DNA of 64,000 nt, from assembly GCF_010015585.1 (NCBI RefSeq), contig NW_022985071.1:685979-749978 (forward strand). The letters run 5' to 3'. The first letter of the stretch is position 1. Every line of letters starts with the position of its first letter. The notes under the pieces are model-generated. The model did not search any database and was not told the DNA's origin. It saw nothing but the letters and a program-made list of their open reading frames with translations. This document shows, piece after piece, positions 42,938 through 55,154 of this stretch. Source of the DNA: Eremomyces bilateralis CBS 781.70 (taxonomy: Eukaryota > Ascomycota > Dothideomycetes > Eremomycetales > Eremomycetaceae). Made by a program: the position numbers and the translations under genes.

Positions 42938-43629
42938 GTTGATAAGATATAAGAATGACAATGCTGAGGCAACCTTAAGAAAGATGAGGCTGGAGAGATA
43001 CTTATAAATTTGCTCGATTTGCTCGGCTGGTTTGGGAGATGGCGGATTATATATCTAAGTTGGTGAGCCAATTGTGTCATCATACGGAGTATAAGGTAAC
43101 TAGCTAATAAATAAGTGTCACACTAAGGTCATCTGACTTCAGTGCGTGTTGAGGGCTTTGCTCGGAGATGTCCATCCAATACATCGCTCTTCTCTCTCAT
43201 ACGTGATCTTTGCTCGATTGGAGTCTTCTCCACACAAAGCATCCCATCACCCATACCTAGGGCGATTCAAATGCTGATTCGTCTAACCTGCCTTCTTAAT
43301 GAAGATTTGAAGCTTATATCCGACGTATAAAGGAGTGCAGGTAACTCCCTATGCATCTCCATGATTAGGAACGATCTCGGGTTTACCTCGGAGACGAGCT
43401 CGGTAGAAGTCCGGAACTGGGGATATTGTACGCCACCTCCGCACTCCATGTCGTGATACGTTTGCCAGTCTTATCTTTTGGCAAGTGTTTTCAGGACTGA
43501 ACGTCAACGAGGTGGTAATTATGCCTCATGTCTCCTTCACATTCAGTTGAATTTGACTTAGCATCCAGGTCACTGAGCCCATAATCGACACCCACTAGAT
43601 TGTTGTTCATCTGATCCAGGCTATTCAGG
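42938..43629. other. intergenic region, nothing recognised
   Basis: Between the decayed oxidoreductase and the Nit-type amidase; no motif. Confidence 0.4.
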
Positions 43630-44762
43630 ATGGCGATAGCTGTGAGTGTGACCTTGACGTGCACCAGAAATTCGTTCGAATCTGTCCTTTCGCATCTTGC
43701 AATGCGTCATTATTCGGACTTCTGAGTCAATGTTGTGTCAAGGCTGATACTGGCCAGGCGGTAGGGCAAATATGCTCAACGTCCAGCATGATGGATAATC
43801 TGCTCCAATGCCAGAATCTGGTTCAAAAAGCAGCTTCTGCCGGAGCAAAAGTTAGTACTGTCTTATCTTTCCGAACCATATTTTGTAAACCCGACGTCAG
43901 TTGTTGATCTCGAATGTTGAACAAGGAAGCAGGCTATCTTTTTCCCTGAGGCCAGTGATTATATCGCCTCCTCGGCTGCCGAGTCCGTATCCTTGGCCCG
44001 GTCCCTCGAGGAGAGTGACTTCGTCCAAGGCCTGCAGCGGTCCGCAAGCGAGAATAAGATCCATATCAACGTCGGAGTCCATGCCCCGGCCGAAGGGGGC
44101 ATCAGAGTCAAAAATCTGTTGTTGTGGATCGATGACAACGGGAAAATTACCGAGCAATATCAGAAACTGCATCTGTTCGATGTCGAGATAAAAGATGGGC
44201 CCGTTCTACGTGAGAGCCAGTGAGTTATCGGAGGGATTTCGGACCCGACGCTTGCTAAGCCTATTGTAGCAGCGTGGAGAAGGGTGATAGCATTCTGCCT
44301 CCATTTGACACCGTTTTGGGTAGAGTTGGCCTTGCCATTTGCTTTGATGTACGGTCTTCCATCCATATCGTCCGTTGTCATCGCTAAGTCCTGATGTTCC
44401 AGCTCCGATTTCCGGAAATCTCCGTGGCGCTGAGGCGACGGAACGCCGACATCATCACTTTCCCTTCGGCATTCACTATACCGACAGGCAAGGCCCACTG
44501 GGAAGTGCTGCTGCGAGCGCGAGCCATTGAGACGCAATCGTACGTCGTAGCAGCCGCTCAGGTTGGCCAGCACAATGAGAAGCGGGTGAGCTACGGGCAT
44601 AGTATGATTATATCTCCATGGGGTTCCGTTTTGGCCGAGTTAGGTGGTGATTGGAACGGTGGGCCCGAGTTGGCGACAGCAGAGATCGACCTGAGTTCAA
44701 TAGAGAAGATAAGAAAAGAGATGCCACTATTGAGGAGGACGGATGTATACCCGGAGATATAG
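43630..44762 (+). CDS. Nit-type carbon-nitrogen hydrolase (deaminated-glutathione amidase / omega-amidase class)
   Basis: Nitrilase-superfamily metabolite-repair amidase. Five exons (43630-43641, 43758-43850, 43933-44219, 44270-44348, 44403-44762) give 276 aa; exon 1 codes only MAIA. The catalytic triad is visible: E41 in AIFFPEASDYIA, K113 in QYQKLHLFDVE and C155 in VGLAICFDLRFPEIS. Other conserved parts are FTIPTGKAHWEVLLRARAIETQ and GHSMIISPWGSVLAEL. The length is usual for Nit1/Nit2. It cannot be assigned to Nit1 (deaminated glutathione) or Nit2 (alpha-ketoglutaramate) from sequence alone. Convergent with the UBTD-like gene, with 154 bp between the stops. Confidence 0.9.
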
Positions 44763-44916
44763 CCCGATCAATTGATTGGATCGCAGCGTGCATGTTGCGA
44801 ACGATAGTAAATATAACGAACTGTAACGAGCCCGACAACAAGAGAGCAAATGGGGTATCATTAACACCGGACACCGGGACGGTTCTCCTCACAACGCCAA
44901 ACAGAACCATGGAAAG

Positions 44917-46155
44917 TTAAACAAAAGCTTGAACCACCAGACCTTCAGACCATCCCTGTGATGGAAGGGACAGGTTATTAAGGAGCACTTTGCCCATGAG
45001 GACCACCCGAATCTTAGCGTCCCCCTCCAGCTAAAACATAGTCAGCAACGAGATAGACCAATTATGGCAGGGTCAACATACCTGGCATTTGTGCCTGATT
45101 CGACGAACCAGGACCTCGACATTGTCATCTCTCCGGATCCTACAGGTAATGTCTCTGGCTGCCGTCGCAACCCTGACCGGCACTCGAACTATATGCTCCT
45201 CTGGAACTTCTGGTTCTTCGGGAGCCTTCGCCTTGCCCTTGGCGTCCGAGTTGTGACCGTCATGAGCATGTCCGTTCCCCGCGACTGCCACCAGCGCCGC
45301 GGACATTCTGGAACCCCCCTGACCTTCCACAACTCCGAGCGGATCGGTGACGACCCACGCCGGGACGAAATAATGATTGCCACGCTCGTCCCACACGCCA
45401 CCTCTCAGCTGGGTGCGCGTGCGTCGGGGAAGCAGGCCGGCCCGCCTGGCTTCTTGGTCCGCGATGTCTTTGCCCTCGACCCACAGGCGTCCGGATGGAC
45501 AACTCAGCCCCGATGCGCGAAGGATGGCCGTCGCCGTCGCCAAGTTCGATTCGCCGCCGGAACGAATGACGTCGCATGCGCTGCGAAGGGCGCTCCAAGC
45601 GTTCACGTCCCCGCCCACCTGCGTATCGAAGAACGCCTCGCGCTCGCTCTCGAGATACCGGCGTGTGAGCGGCATCTGCACCGAGCTATGAGCAATTGAG
45701 CTGGGTCCGTCGGCACCTGTTGGTGCAGCGGCTACATAGTTTCTGGATGGTGGATTGACGTCCTTTGGAGATGGGGGACTGTCTAAACTCCAATTGTCGC
45801 CTCGGCCGCCCCGATGCCTGGAACGCCCGGAGCCGGATGGGATAGCAGCGGCTGTAGATACGCCTCCTTCGCCCGTTCCATCGCCCGTATCAGGAGCAAG
45901 CCGGGCTGTTGATGCTGTTCGAATGTCTCCAACTGAATTATTTGCGCTAAAACCCGCCCCTCTTGCATTAGATAAACTGTCTCGTGTGGACTGAGGAATG
46001 TAATTCGTCGCGTACACTTGTCCAATGGCAGAAACGTTAGTTTGAGCAGTTTGCTCGCCGTTATCTGCAGTCCGAGAGACACAGCAACCCTGCAGACGGA
46101 ACAATTAGCTGATAGGTTCCCATATACTCTCACCTCCCTCCAGCAACCATACCAT
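44917..46155 (-). CDS. UBTD-like ubiquitin-fold protein (DC-UbP type), predicted N-myristoylated
   Basis: Three exons: ATG alone (46153-46155), 45082-46089, and 44917-45030, giving 374 aa. Splicing directly after the ATG makes MGCCVSR, an N-myristoylation site with adjacent cysteines for palmitoylation, so membrane attachment depends on this splice. A long Ser/Gly/Pro-rich disordered part follows. The UBTD N-terminal helical domain reads TRRYLESEREAFFDTQVGGD, VNAWSALRSACDVI, LRASGLSCPSGRL and VWDERGNHYFVPAWVVTDP. A ubiquitin fold at the C-terminus reads IVRVPVRVATAARDITCRIR, then LEGDAKIRVVLMGKVLLNNLSL and GWSEGLVVQAFV. It lacks a diglycine end, so it is not itself conjugated. UBTD proteins of animals bind ubiquitin enzymes. 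Confidence 0.88.
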
Positions 46156-46933
46156 GACGTCGTCTTTTGCCCGTATAATTGCTTTTTATAGGGACCTTGA
46201 GGTCGGGGCCTTTGCGGTGTGTTCGATAGCGGTCAAAAGATCGAGTGGAGACGGTAGAGTCGATGACTGTGACGAAACGTGGTGCGGGAAGCCTTCTGGA
46301 TGCGACCAAATTCCCGCAGTGTGGGAGAAGAGGTTTCTAAGCAATGAAGGTCACCTCGATCTACCCGGTTCGATGCGTTGCAAGCTGACTTGGACAGCAA
46401 GATCGGAAACGAATGTCCAGCCCTTGGAGCCGATGGCTCGCCCGGATCCAAGCATGAGAGGAGTCAGGAGGGGTCCGATAGCGTCCTCATGGCAAGCTGA
46501 TTCCTTACGCTTGCGACGGGTAGAGTAGGGTATGGTAGGAGCAAAGGAAGTTATGGTATGGTGCGAATCCAAAGTCAAATGAATGTTCTGCGATCCGAGA
46601 TGGCATCAGGAAGTTGATGGATACTACGTAGTAGAATGATATCGTAGGTGGAGAGCTGGGGTGACCTAACCTGTTATGGACTAGCTTGTGGCGTTCACAG
46701 CGGGGCGTTTAGTCAGCCTCACCTAGGCATTAGGGACACGCGACATAGATAGGCAGAAGCACATGACCACTTCAACGACAACATCGAACGTCCTCTTTTG
46801 TTCGGATTCAAATTCTCCAACCAGAAGAATTCTATGTTTTTATTATAATTATAATTCTAGCATTGTGTCTAGTGCCATGTTCCGCCCATTGGGTTCTGAG
46901 AGGACGAAACGCGAATGAAAGAGGAGGGTAACG
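46156..46933. other. intergenic region, nothing recognised
   Basis: Upstream of the UBTD-like gene and of the decayed HExxH gene. AT-rich near 46820-46860; no motif. Confidence 0.4.
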
Positions 46934-47774
46934 ATGGTATTTCTGGGAGATACCTGTGCAGAAACTCTCTATCCGGAAACCCCCTTTGAGCCATTTGTCT
47001 TCCTCCAGCCATCATTTCGGGATCTTTACCTGGAAATGGATGGCCCTTGGACTTTCGTATCTCGTCATGGACGGGTTGTAGTTTGTCCAACCCCATCCAG
47101 GCTCGAGGCGGTCCATTGTTCGAGAGATCCGGTCATCATAGAGCACCACCTTGATCCTCCTTTGGCCCTTTCCATGCTTTCCATGCCTACTATTTCCGGC
47201 AATTATTGTACTTTCCGAGGTCTCGAACCAATTGATTTCTTTGTGATCTCTTCGAATCTTAAAGTCATGCTCTTAACTACGTCTTCCCCCCTCCTGAACA
47301 GCGCTATCCGGGTTAGTGTGGTGGAACATTAGAAGGGTCACTACTATGACCACGGATACGCCCAAAGATCCCGCTAATGAACATTTGGCTCAGCAAGTCG
47401 TCGGAGTTGCAGGATTTCCATCCCGCATCGCGGTTAGCCTAAAGTTGGTTGCCCCTCTACTCTTGCAAGCAGGGGATGGTCGTGCACCTGCCGTGGGGTT
47501 CCACCTTGCTCTTGCCCATGTGCACGAATTATGCCACGCGGCATGGATCATGGTGACACCAGATGATGACTATGTAGAGGCTTTCATTGGCCCGGATAAC
47601 CCAACCAGTGAGTTGGGATGGCAGTGGGAGCGTCATATCGGCATGGTACATACCCTTCAATGGCATCGATCGTAGATAGCGGACCTCCCGAGCCGCCCGC
47701 CATGGCTAGATCCGGATGAGCCAAATCTACCATCCTATTCAGACTGCGTCTATGTGCGGGACTACTTAGGATGA
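46934..47774 (+). pseudogene. decayed gene for a fungal HExxH metallopeptidase-like protein
   Basis: The recognisable part begins near 47390. FHLALAHVHELCHAAWIM has an HExxH zinc-protease motif, followed by EAFIGPDNPTSELGWQWE, where the third ligand region would lie. The frame is interrupted by an in-frame TAG at 47673-47675; homology-like sequence continues beyond it (ADLPSRPPWLDPDEPNL, YSDCVYVRDYLG) to a TGA at 47772. An upstream open stretch (46934-47300, MVFLGDTCAETLYPETPFEP) may be a former first exon but shows no clear motif. I infer a dead or dying copy; an unknown intron around the TAG cannot be excluded. Confidence 0.4.
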
Positions 47775-48067
47775 TTGAGACCATCCCCTCGTGTTGGAGA
47801 TTACTTCGACATCGTCACGTTCGAGGCGAGGAGCGTCGACACGTCCCCAATGCTTTCGTAGGATCTCGTTAGTAAAGGTGTATATAGTCTACCGCAAACA
47901 TTTAACGTCACACTGTATGGCCAAGTCACGGAGAAGCTAATTTGGGCGGCGCATACAATCACTGGTAGAGGTATATTCGAGGTTCGGCAAGAGCCCCATC
48001 CTTATACAAGAAAATTGGTGGCCACGAATAGTATATCATTTATGTTTTCTTCATTCATTGACCCCAC

Positions 48068-51000
48068 TCAGGCGTCCTTCCTTTGCTCTTCACTAGTAGG
48101 GATCCAAATACAGATACCTCGCTTATCAACCTTCACGTCAGCGTATGTCCGGTAGCACACATGAGGCACGCTCCGTGCCACCGGGGCCGTGCATTTGGCA
48201 GGAATGACCCTCAGCGTCTTGTTGAAGTACCGGTCCTGCACCCTCAGCGACGGGTAGACCCAGTCGCCCTGCACCAGCGGATAGAGCACGTATTCGACTG
48301 TGCGGCGGCTCATCGGCAACAGATTCAGGGAACGGACCTTGGGGCCGCTGAAGGCGAATTCGCTGGAGGCGTCCATGGCGATGTCGAAGGTGAGGTAGTG
48401 GAGAGAGGGATTCTCGAGCGTGTATGAGAGGTGGATTAGGAGAGCGTCAGTTGTCGTCGGAGTAAGGGTCGGCGTCGACGGGGTGGATGCCCAGGACGAC
48501 AGCCCTGCATGCGCAAGAACTCGAGGCTCACTGTTCGGAACCAGGAGACGCGGTACTCCCAACGTCGACGTGACGGATTCACTACTCGCATTGGCTCCCG
48601 ATGACCTTCTCCACGTAATCTCCAACGACACGTCGAGCGAGATGGCTCGCCGATCGTCCAGGGTGGATTTGCGAACAGTGAGGTCGAAGGACTTGCGACA
48701 CGGCTGGCGGGGCTGGAGGACTATGGCTTTCTGGTCATCGTCGGGCGTAATCGAACACACCGCTCCGGTGAGCGCAGTGGCCAGCGATAAGGATGCAGAC
48801 TCGATGGTGACCTCCGCCTCGGCGAACGACACGATGTGGGCGCCGAGCCCCCACTCCTGGGCAATGCCTTGCGCTCGACCGGCCGTGTCCGAGCCGACGG
48901 CGTCATCGCTCATATGGAAGTACGAAGGCCATGGTTCAGGATGTAGTCGAGGTGCAAACTCATAGCTTGCCTCAAACGCGCCGACGAAGATGACCCCGAC
49001 GCTGACCGTCTTCGATAGCGGGGTCTGTTGATCCGATTGCAGTTGGTAGGTGAGCTGAAGTTCTAGCGCATATTCAAACGGTGCCGATGGTGCCGTGAAC
49101 GTGATGGTTTCTCGGCTCGTCTGCCCCGCGCTGAGAGGTCCAAAGGGATGAGAGTCCGATGCATCATGACCACCGCTGGCACCAGGGGACGAGACCGATG
49201 AGCTCCAAAGGGTCTTAATCTCCTCTTCCCCTCCGGCTCGACCGATCAATTCTGCGTGGAGTGTCCCAGTTGCTTCTTCTTCCTCGTGGTTGGCGAGATC
49301 AACATGGAGCACAACGGTCTCGTCGGTGTAATACTGTTCTTCGAGGTTGGGCAAGGTCACATCAATCTTGGGGGGCTTGGGGAGAATCGTCATGTCAGGC
49401 CCAATCTCGCCGGTGACGTGCTTTCTCCTCACACCCCTGGCGCTCCGCAGCCACCAAGCTGGTCTCCGGTCCCCCGTTTCAAGCGAATTCGAAACCCTGA
49501 AGGGGATACCGCCGGGTGCAAGCCGGTATGTGATGTTCGTGACTTTCAATTCCCCCGATCTGCGAGGGATGAAGCTGCCTTGGAACACCTTCTGTTTACC
49601 TGGAGCCATGGTGAGATTAGTAGCACTGGAAATGGTGAGCGACATCGGATCAGCCGAGTCGTCGACGAGGTCAACGTTGACCAACGTTATTCTCGAGCCA
49701 TCTGTGGCATCCGAACTCTCTGGCGTATGCTGATGTGACAGTTTGATCTGCTGCAAAGGCCCTTCAAACTCCACAATAATATCTTCAAGACGCAGAGCCG
49801 ACGAAGCCTCATGTGCATCGAACTCCAGCTCCAGCTGAAATGTCAGAGTGTCGGCCACATGTCCTTGGACCGCCTCAAAAGCGAAGCGGGTGTGCAGTGG
49901 AGAAACCACCGCCTGGGCGTCGAGGTGGGCACCACCGGTCGTGGCCGGGTCTATCTCAACACCATCTAAACACCTCATGAAATCATACGTGACGTCCTCG
50001 TGCTTTTTGAGCGCCCGACTCAGTAGCTCCCACTGCGTCTCCAGAATCGTCTCGATGTCCCCAACGCGATGCGCGCATTGGTTCAGGAGGTACGTGGTTT
50101 CGTTCACCAGGTCCCACCACCGTTCGCTCCGCCAACGCATCCCCTTCCAGAGCGGCTTGAGCGTGGCCAGCGCTTGGTCGAAAGCGCCGGCGTCGAACAA
50201 CTCCTTTCCCGTTTGCAGCCGGAGATGGTCGACGAAGCGCCGCTGCTCGCGGCGGAAGAACTCACCGCTGGACTCGTTTAGAAGGTTGACGATATCCGCC
50301 GTGTGGTCATAGCCTTCGGATCCATCGGGGATGGGGAATTCGACGTGAGGTTCCGGGCAAAGGTATGTATCATATGTCGCTGCGCGATGGGCGACTTGCC
50401 CAGCGGGAGACTGGCCCGGGGGATTGCGATCCTCATCCGGAATCTCCATGGCGATCTGTTTCCGGTGCTTGGCATGCGTCGCGGCTTTGAGGAGCCAGTA
50501 TCCCGGGTGGTGCAAATGCTGCCACGGCGAGATCCGTTCGCCGACTGGGAACGCTTTCTCGACCGGCGAGAATACCGCCTGCTCTTTCGCGTCGGCGCTC
50601 TCGGATTCCGTGCCGGACGCGGTGAACCACGGCAGCTCCGCGCGCTGGATTAGCTCGGCGAGGATCTTCGCCCACCGGGACTCCCACGCCTGCCAGCCGT
50701 AGCATGCAGTCCCCTTTCCGCGCTGGTCGATGACGATCTGCGATTGTTCGCGGTACATCGCGTAGAACTGGACGGCAGACGTCGTCTGCCCGTTCCAGAG
50801 CATACATCGGAGATTGCGCAACGCGACGACGTCCGCGAGGAGGCGGACCTCGTCCCATCGCGGAGACCAGGTCGGGGTGGTCTGGAACGGGCCGTCGGCA
50901 GCGAAGAGCGCCTCGATCGCCGAGATGTAGTGCCGGCTGGCCGCGTCCATCTCCTGTCGGAATTCGGCGAAGACGCCAAGCTTGAATTCATAGCGGACGT

Positions 51001-51950
51001 TCCATCCAATGGCAGGCAGCGCCTGGGATGTCCCCAGCGTCGGTGGCAGTGTCGGTGAAGGAATGGTACCTCTGCCTTTCTTCCTCCGAGAATGCTTGGT
51101 TAAATCGCGGTAGTACTCGATGCACAGCGGTGATATGGCGGAGAGAATCGAGACCACCAGTGAGGGCCGCTCCTGGGCAGATACACCGGCCGGCACGAAG
51201 AATAGGGAACTCTTCGCATCCAACCCGGTGGCGCGGCGGATATTCGACATTCGCTCGTCCACATCGGCAGAGCCCTGGACGGATTTCCCGCCCAGAAGAA
51301 CGACCGCATACCGCGTTCGATACTCGCTTTTCGCTAGCGCCCCCTTGATCCGGTTGATCTCGCTCTTGAGCTGGTTGTCGTGCAGGCTGTTGGTGCTCGG
51401 GTTGGATTCGAAGGCGAAGCAGGATACGAACACCGCAGGGACGCTGTCCTGGTGCTTCGACGTCCACAGCGGAGTCATCAACCCGTCCGGGTATAGGGGC
51501 GAGTTCGGCGAGAGCGGGGAGATGGGCGAATGGAGCACGAGAGTATGATCGTGGGAGTCGGAAGCGCTGCCGAATGCTTCTAGTCCGGGTTGGTTGGTCG
51601 GGGGAGCGGCTTTCTTGGGAGGAAACTTAAACGTCTGCCACGTATTAGCATGCTGTAGATAGATCATTTCCATTCCTCATATATACCGGCCCAATTGCCT
51701 GTATCTTCAACGGCAATAACGCCCCCTTGGACCGCGCGTTTCTCCCATTCCAAGCAGTTGAAGTGCCATCGCAACTTAGAAACTCGTTCAGCAACTGCGC
51801 CGCCCCGTCGCCGTCAAGGGACCCGAACTGCGATCCGAGCTCGCCACGCTCTTCTTTGGCCGGCCGGGCGCCATGAGAAGGGAGCTTGATGCCGGAGAGC
51901 ACGACTAGCGGGATGTTATGCGCGGCGTAGGATTCGGGAAAGGCGTCCAT
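48068..51950 (-). CDS. trappc11: TRAPP complex subunit TRAPPC11 / gryzun (foie gras domain)
   Basis: Large subunit of TRAPP-type tethering/Rab GEF complexes in ER-Golgi traffic. Two exons (51687-51950, 48068-51634) give 1276 aa. I chose MDAFPESYAAHNIPLVVLSG as the start because this matches the family; the frame extends upstream to 52025. The intron (GTATAT...TGCTAAT...GGCAG) joins IGP|TFKFPPKKA. The foie-gras domain starts near residue 298 with GWNVRYEFKLGVFAEFRQEM and HYISAIEALF and runs through AWESRWAKILAELIQRAEL, HHPGYWLLKAA and LFDAGAFDQALATLKPLWKG. The second half is Ig-like beta-rich (gryzun) and ends VCYRTYADVKVDKRGICIWIP. No internal damage over 3.5 kb of single exon. Confidence 0.92.
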
Positions 51951-52745
51951 GGCGGGTAGCAAACGGGCTCTGCCGCCCTTCGGTGGAGTGGAGGAGGCGT
52001 CAGAAGAGAGGCACTGGCGGAGCACGTATGCAGGATGTGAGCATAGTTAATGGTCGGTCGCGGTTATGAGGCGGTTCCGTCGTAGCGGGTCTGATATCCG
52101 AAAGGTTGGCTGGAAGCTGCGGGAGTAAATTGCATCAGCTAGCAGTTGAACAGAGTATTACTAGTGGTACTGACATATCTGGCACATGGTCGGGAATTCG
52201 GGTTAATTCCGGAGGCAATACGGCACCAGCCGCTGCGATATGAATGTATGGAATTACTTAGATGCAATTACTTGGAACTCGGAGCTTGAGCAAGCAGAGG
52301 GGGAATATGTGAGCAAATAAGGAATATCTAGGCGGCGAGAAGCTGGACCCCATGGGCACAAGCCACCTCCCGCTGGGTCCTCCGTCCACTGCAACGAAAG
52401 GGATGTCACCTCAACTCAAAATATGACGATTACAGACATTGTAAAATATGCCTACTTGACGATAACTGGAGCCATATGGTGTCGCCTAGAACTCCAAAAG
52501 ACACTTTCCGTCATACAATTCAAGCGCCACAGCATCTCCGGATACGACCATGGTCGAAGTTTGAAGAAGAGAGCACGACCGCGTGGTTGGCGATACCAAC
52601 CCGGTCTCTGCTGGTATTAGGAGCCATTTATTGGAACTAATGCAATCCTTCATCTGGCTGTCCCATTATAACTATTCTTCATTGCCCTCTAGGCTCACAT
52701 ACGACCCACCCAACGAGCGAGGCATGCCGCAGTCTGACCTCCACC
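51951..52745. promoter_or_regulatory. intergenic region upstream of TRAPPC11
   Basis: Holds the TRAPPC11 promoter and the 3' flank of cet1. No supported open frame or clear factor site. Confidence 0.4.
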
Positions 52746-54453
52746 TCATTTACTCGGTGGATTCCCCGCCCGCACCAATACCCGAACGTTATCCAAAAAC
52801 CGCTTGACCAACGGCTCGAACGAGTTCTCCACCCCCTCCTGCGCCATCAACCCCTGCCGCCGCACCTCCTCCGCATCCACCTCCACCTCCAACTCATGCG
52901 TGCACGACGGATCGCGCGGATCGCCCACCTGGGTGAGGTCGATCCTTACCCCCTGATGCTCGTAAGATAACCGGTCTTTCCGGCGTGGCGGCTGGCCCCC
53001 GGGGTTCCCGTTCGCGCCCACGTGCATGGGGTCGCCACCGTCGACGAGGGTCTCGATGGGGCCGTCGTAGCGCATTTCGACGTTGACGGAGATGCGGATG
53101 TCGAAGATTTGGCCGGGGCAGAATATGTCGAGGTCGGCGATGCGGGCTTTAACAATCTTGGCGGTGACCTGGTTGGTTTTGGTGTCCCGGGTGACGCGGA
53201 TTTTGGGAGCATGTTTGCGCATGGAGATGAGGTCGCGGGCGTAGGCGGGGAGCTGGTCCAGGGCGGCGGGACGGAGGGGGTGGAAGGTGTCCACTTCGAC
53301 TGAGTGGCGGTAGTGCACGGGGATCCGTGGGGGTTGTTGGGATAGCTGCGTTTCTCGGTTCAAGAAGCGGTTCATGTCCCGATGTTGGAGCTAGATGAGG
53401 TTAGTATCTCGTACCACGCCGGTAGGGGAGATTCAATGGACATACCTTAGACATTGTGCTCTCGAATCTTGTCGAAACACCGGGGACGAGGATAGTCTCC
53501 GACTGGACCGGCAATGCTATGCGGCCCCCATCGTCCCGCGAGACCAGCGTCCCGATCTTCGCTTCGATCTCGAAGACGGCTCTCGGACCTCCCGCCGACG
53601 GGTGTCCCAGATCCGGTCCGGCAACGACCGTATCGAACAGGAAGTCGGCGATCTTGCGGTCGAACTCGTTATAGGGCTCGAAATTCGTGACGGTGGGTTC
53701 GGGGAGGCCGGGCTTCGCGTCGCGCAAGGGCGGTGGATGGCCGTTGGGGGGCGGCGCGGCGGGGGGAGCCGGGGATCGATCGACGCTGATCTTCTCGTGC
53801 TTCATGCGTGGTGTATGGGAGAGCCGGGCACGCGTTTGACGGGCGTGGATGATCTCTTCGACAATTCGCTCAACATCGGCTTTCAGGTTGTCCCAGTCGG
53901 CGCGTTGCGCCCATCGTGGAGGTTCGTGGCGGACGCGCTTGCGCTGCGATGATTCAGTTTCCAGGTTGTCGACGGTGCTAATGCTTCTCTTTCGGGAGGA
54001 GGGCTGGGGGGAGCTGGTGATGATGGAGGAGGGGTGTTCAGAATGGAGCTGTTCAGGTGGAAGGCCAGATGGCGCGCTGGAGACGCGATGGGGACCGTCC
54101 AGTGGTTGGTCTAAGGATGAGACGGGGGTGGGGTTTTGAACAGGTTCAGGGTCGGAATAGATGGTAGACGGGATGTTGAGGTTGGTGATTCGGGTCTTGG
54201 GACTGACGCTGACGCTCTGGTCTCGTGGGAAGGGGTTCGCTGTGGCGGGATGGGGCGTGTACGGTGGCTGCGGAGGGGAGAAGTTGGGGAAGGTCGGTAG
54301 CGAGGCCTGTCGAGTCGGGTACATCTGAGGAGGTAATGGACGCGAGGTGGATGATGGAGAGGAATGCGGAGTGGAGTGCAGTTGGGCGGGAATGGTGTTG
54401 GCTCGCGCTGCGGCGGCGGCGGCGTCGGTGTTGAGAATGGATCGTAGGTCCAT
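52746..54453 (-). CDS. cet1: mRNA-capping enzyme subunit beta, RNA 5'-triphosphatase
   Basis: Removes the gamma phosphate of nascent RNA polymerase II transcripts before guanylylation. Two exons (53446-54453, 52746-53390) give 550 aa. The first about 200 residues are Pro/Ser/Thr-rich and disordered, with a basic NLS-like SSQRKRVRHEPP. The catalytic tunnel-fold domain contains FLFDTVVAGPD, motif A AVFEIEAKIGTL (metal-binding glutamates), the junction TRFESTMSK|LQHRDMNRFL, motif B region PRIPVHYRHSVEVDTF, YARDLISMRKHAPKIRVTRD, FDIRISVNVEMRYDGP, and motif C CTHELEVEVD with its glutamates. This is the fungal metal-dependent type, unrelated to the animal cysteine phosphatase. Divergent from rpn2 across the transposon island. 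Confidence 0.94.
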
Positions 54454-54913
54454 GTTGATCTAAGCGATGGTGATGGTATGGGCTAGCAGGCTTGTATGGC
54501 GCATTAGGTCGGGTAAAGCAAGGCGAGGGTGGAAGAGCGAGTAGGACGAAGCGAGGGTTGGTGGAAGGTGATCTGTTGGTATTCAGCATCCATGAAGGGG
54601 CCTGAGAATTATTGTCGGATGCGGACATGCGCTGCTGACTCAGCCAGGCCTGATACAGTGAATGAGAGTTAGGAGACAGGTATCAAAAAGGATGTCCATC
54701 AAGGCGTAGTATATTGTCAGAGTGGCTGGTACATTCATTTATACAGCGAATACTCTTGAGCAGTATCCGTACCCTAGGGTTAATATTTGCTACGGAGTTG
54801 TTTGATGTTTACGCCTTGCGGAGAGTTGACGCTTGACAGTTGATAGCTAAGGATGCACGTGATCTAATCAAAATATTTATACCCTAATTAGGCAAGAAGG
54901 CAGAAACAGAAAC
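54454..54913. promoter_or_regulatory. cet1 upstream region before the transposon island
   Basis: Remaining host sequence of the former cet1-rpn2 divergent promoter; AT-rich after 54780. Ends with GAAAC at 54909-54913, which recurs right of the element at 59541-59545. Confidence 0.45.
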
Positions 54914-55154
54914 GAGCTTACAGTTCGCCCCACTCTCAGATGAACTTTCGGATGAGAGTCGCCAGCCGGCCATATGTTTTTCCGAAAGACAGAGACCATC
55001 CACTCTCAGGTGACAATGCCCACTCTCAGATGAACTTTCCTTTTCACACTACCTTGTACCAATGTTTATCAAGATGTCGTTGAGCAAGAATGTAAGTTAT
55101 TCGGAAAATGTTTAGAATATATTCCTAATTAATCCAGCCTATCTACCAATCGTA

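Noticed and set aside
51951-52025. Longer N-terminus for TRAPPC11 starting at 52025
   Set aside because: The extra 25 residues are low-complexity and the family usually begins MDAFP/MDAYP-like, as at 51950.
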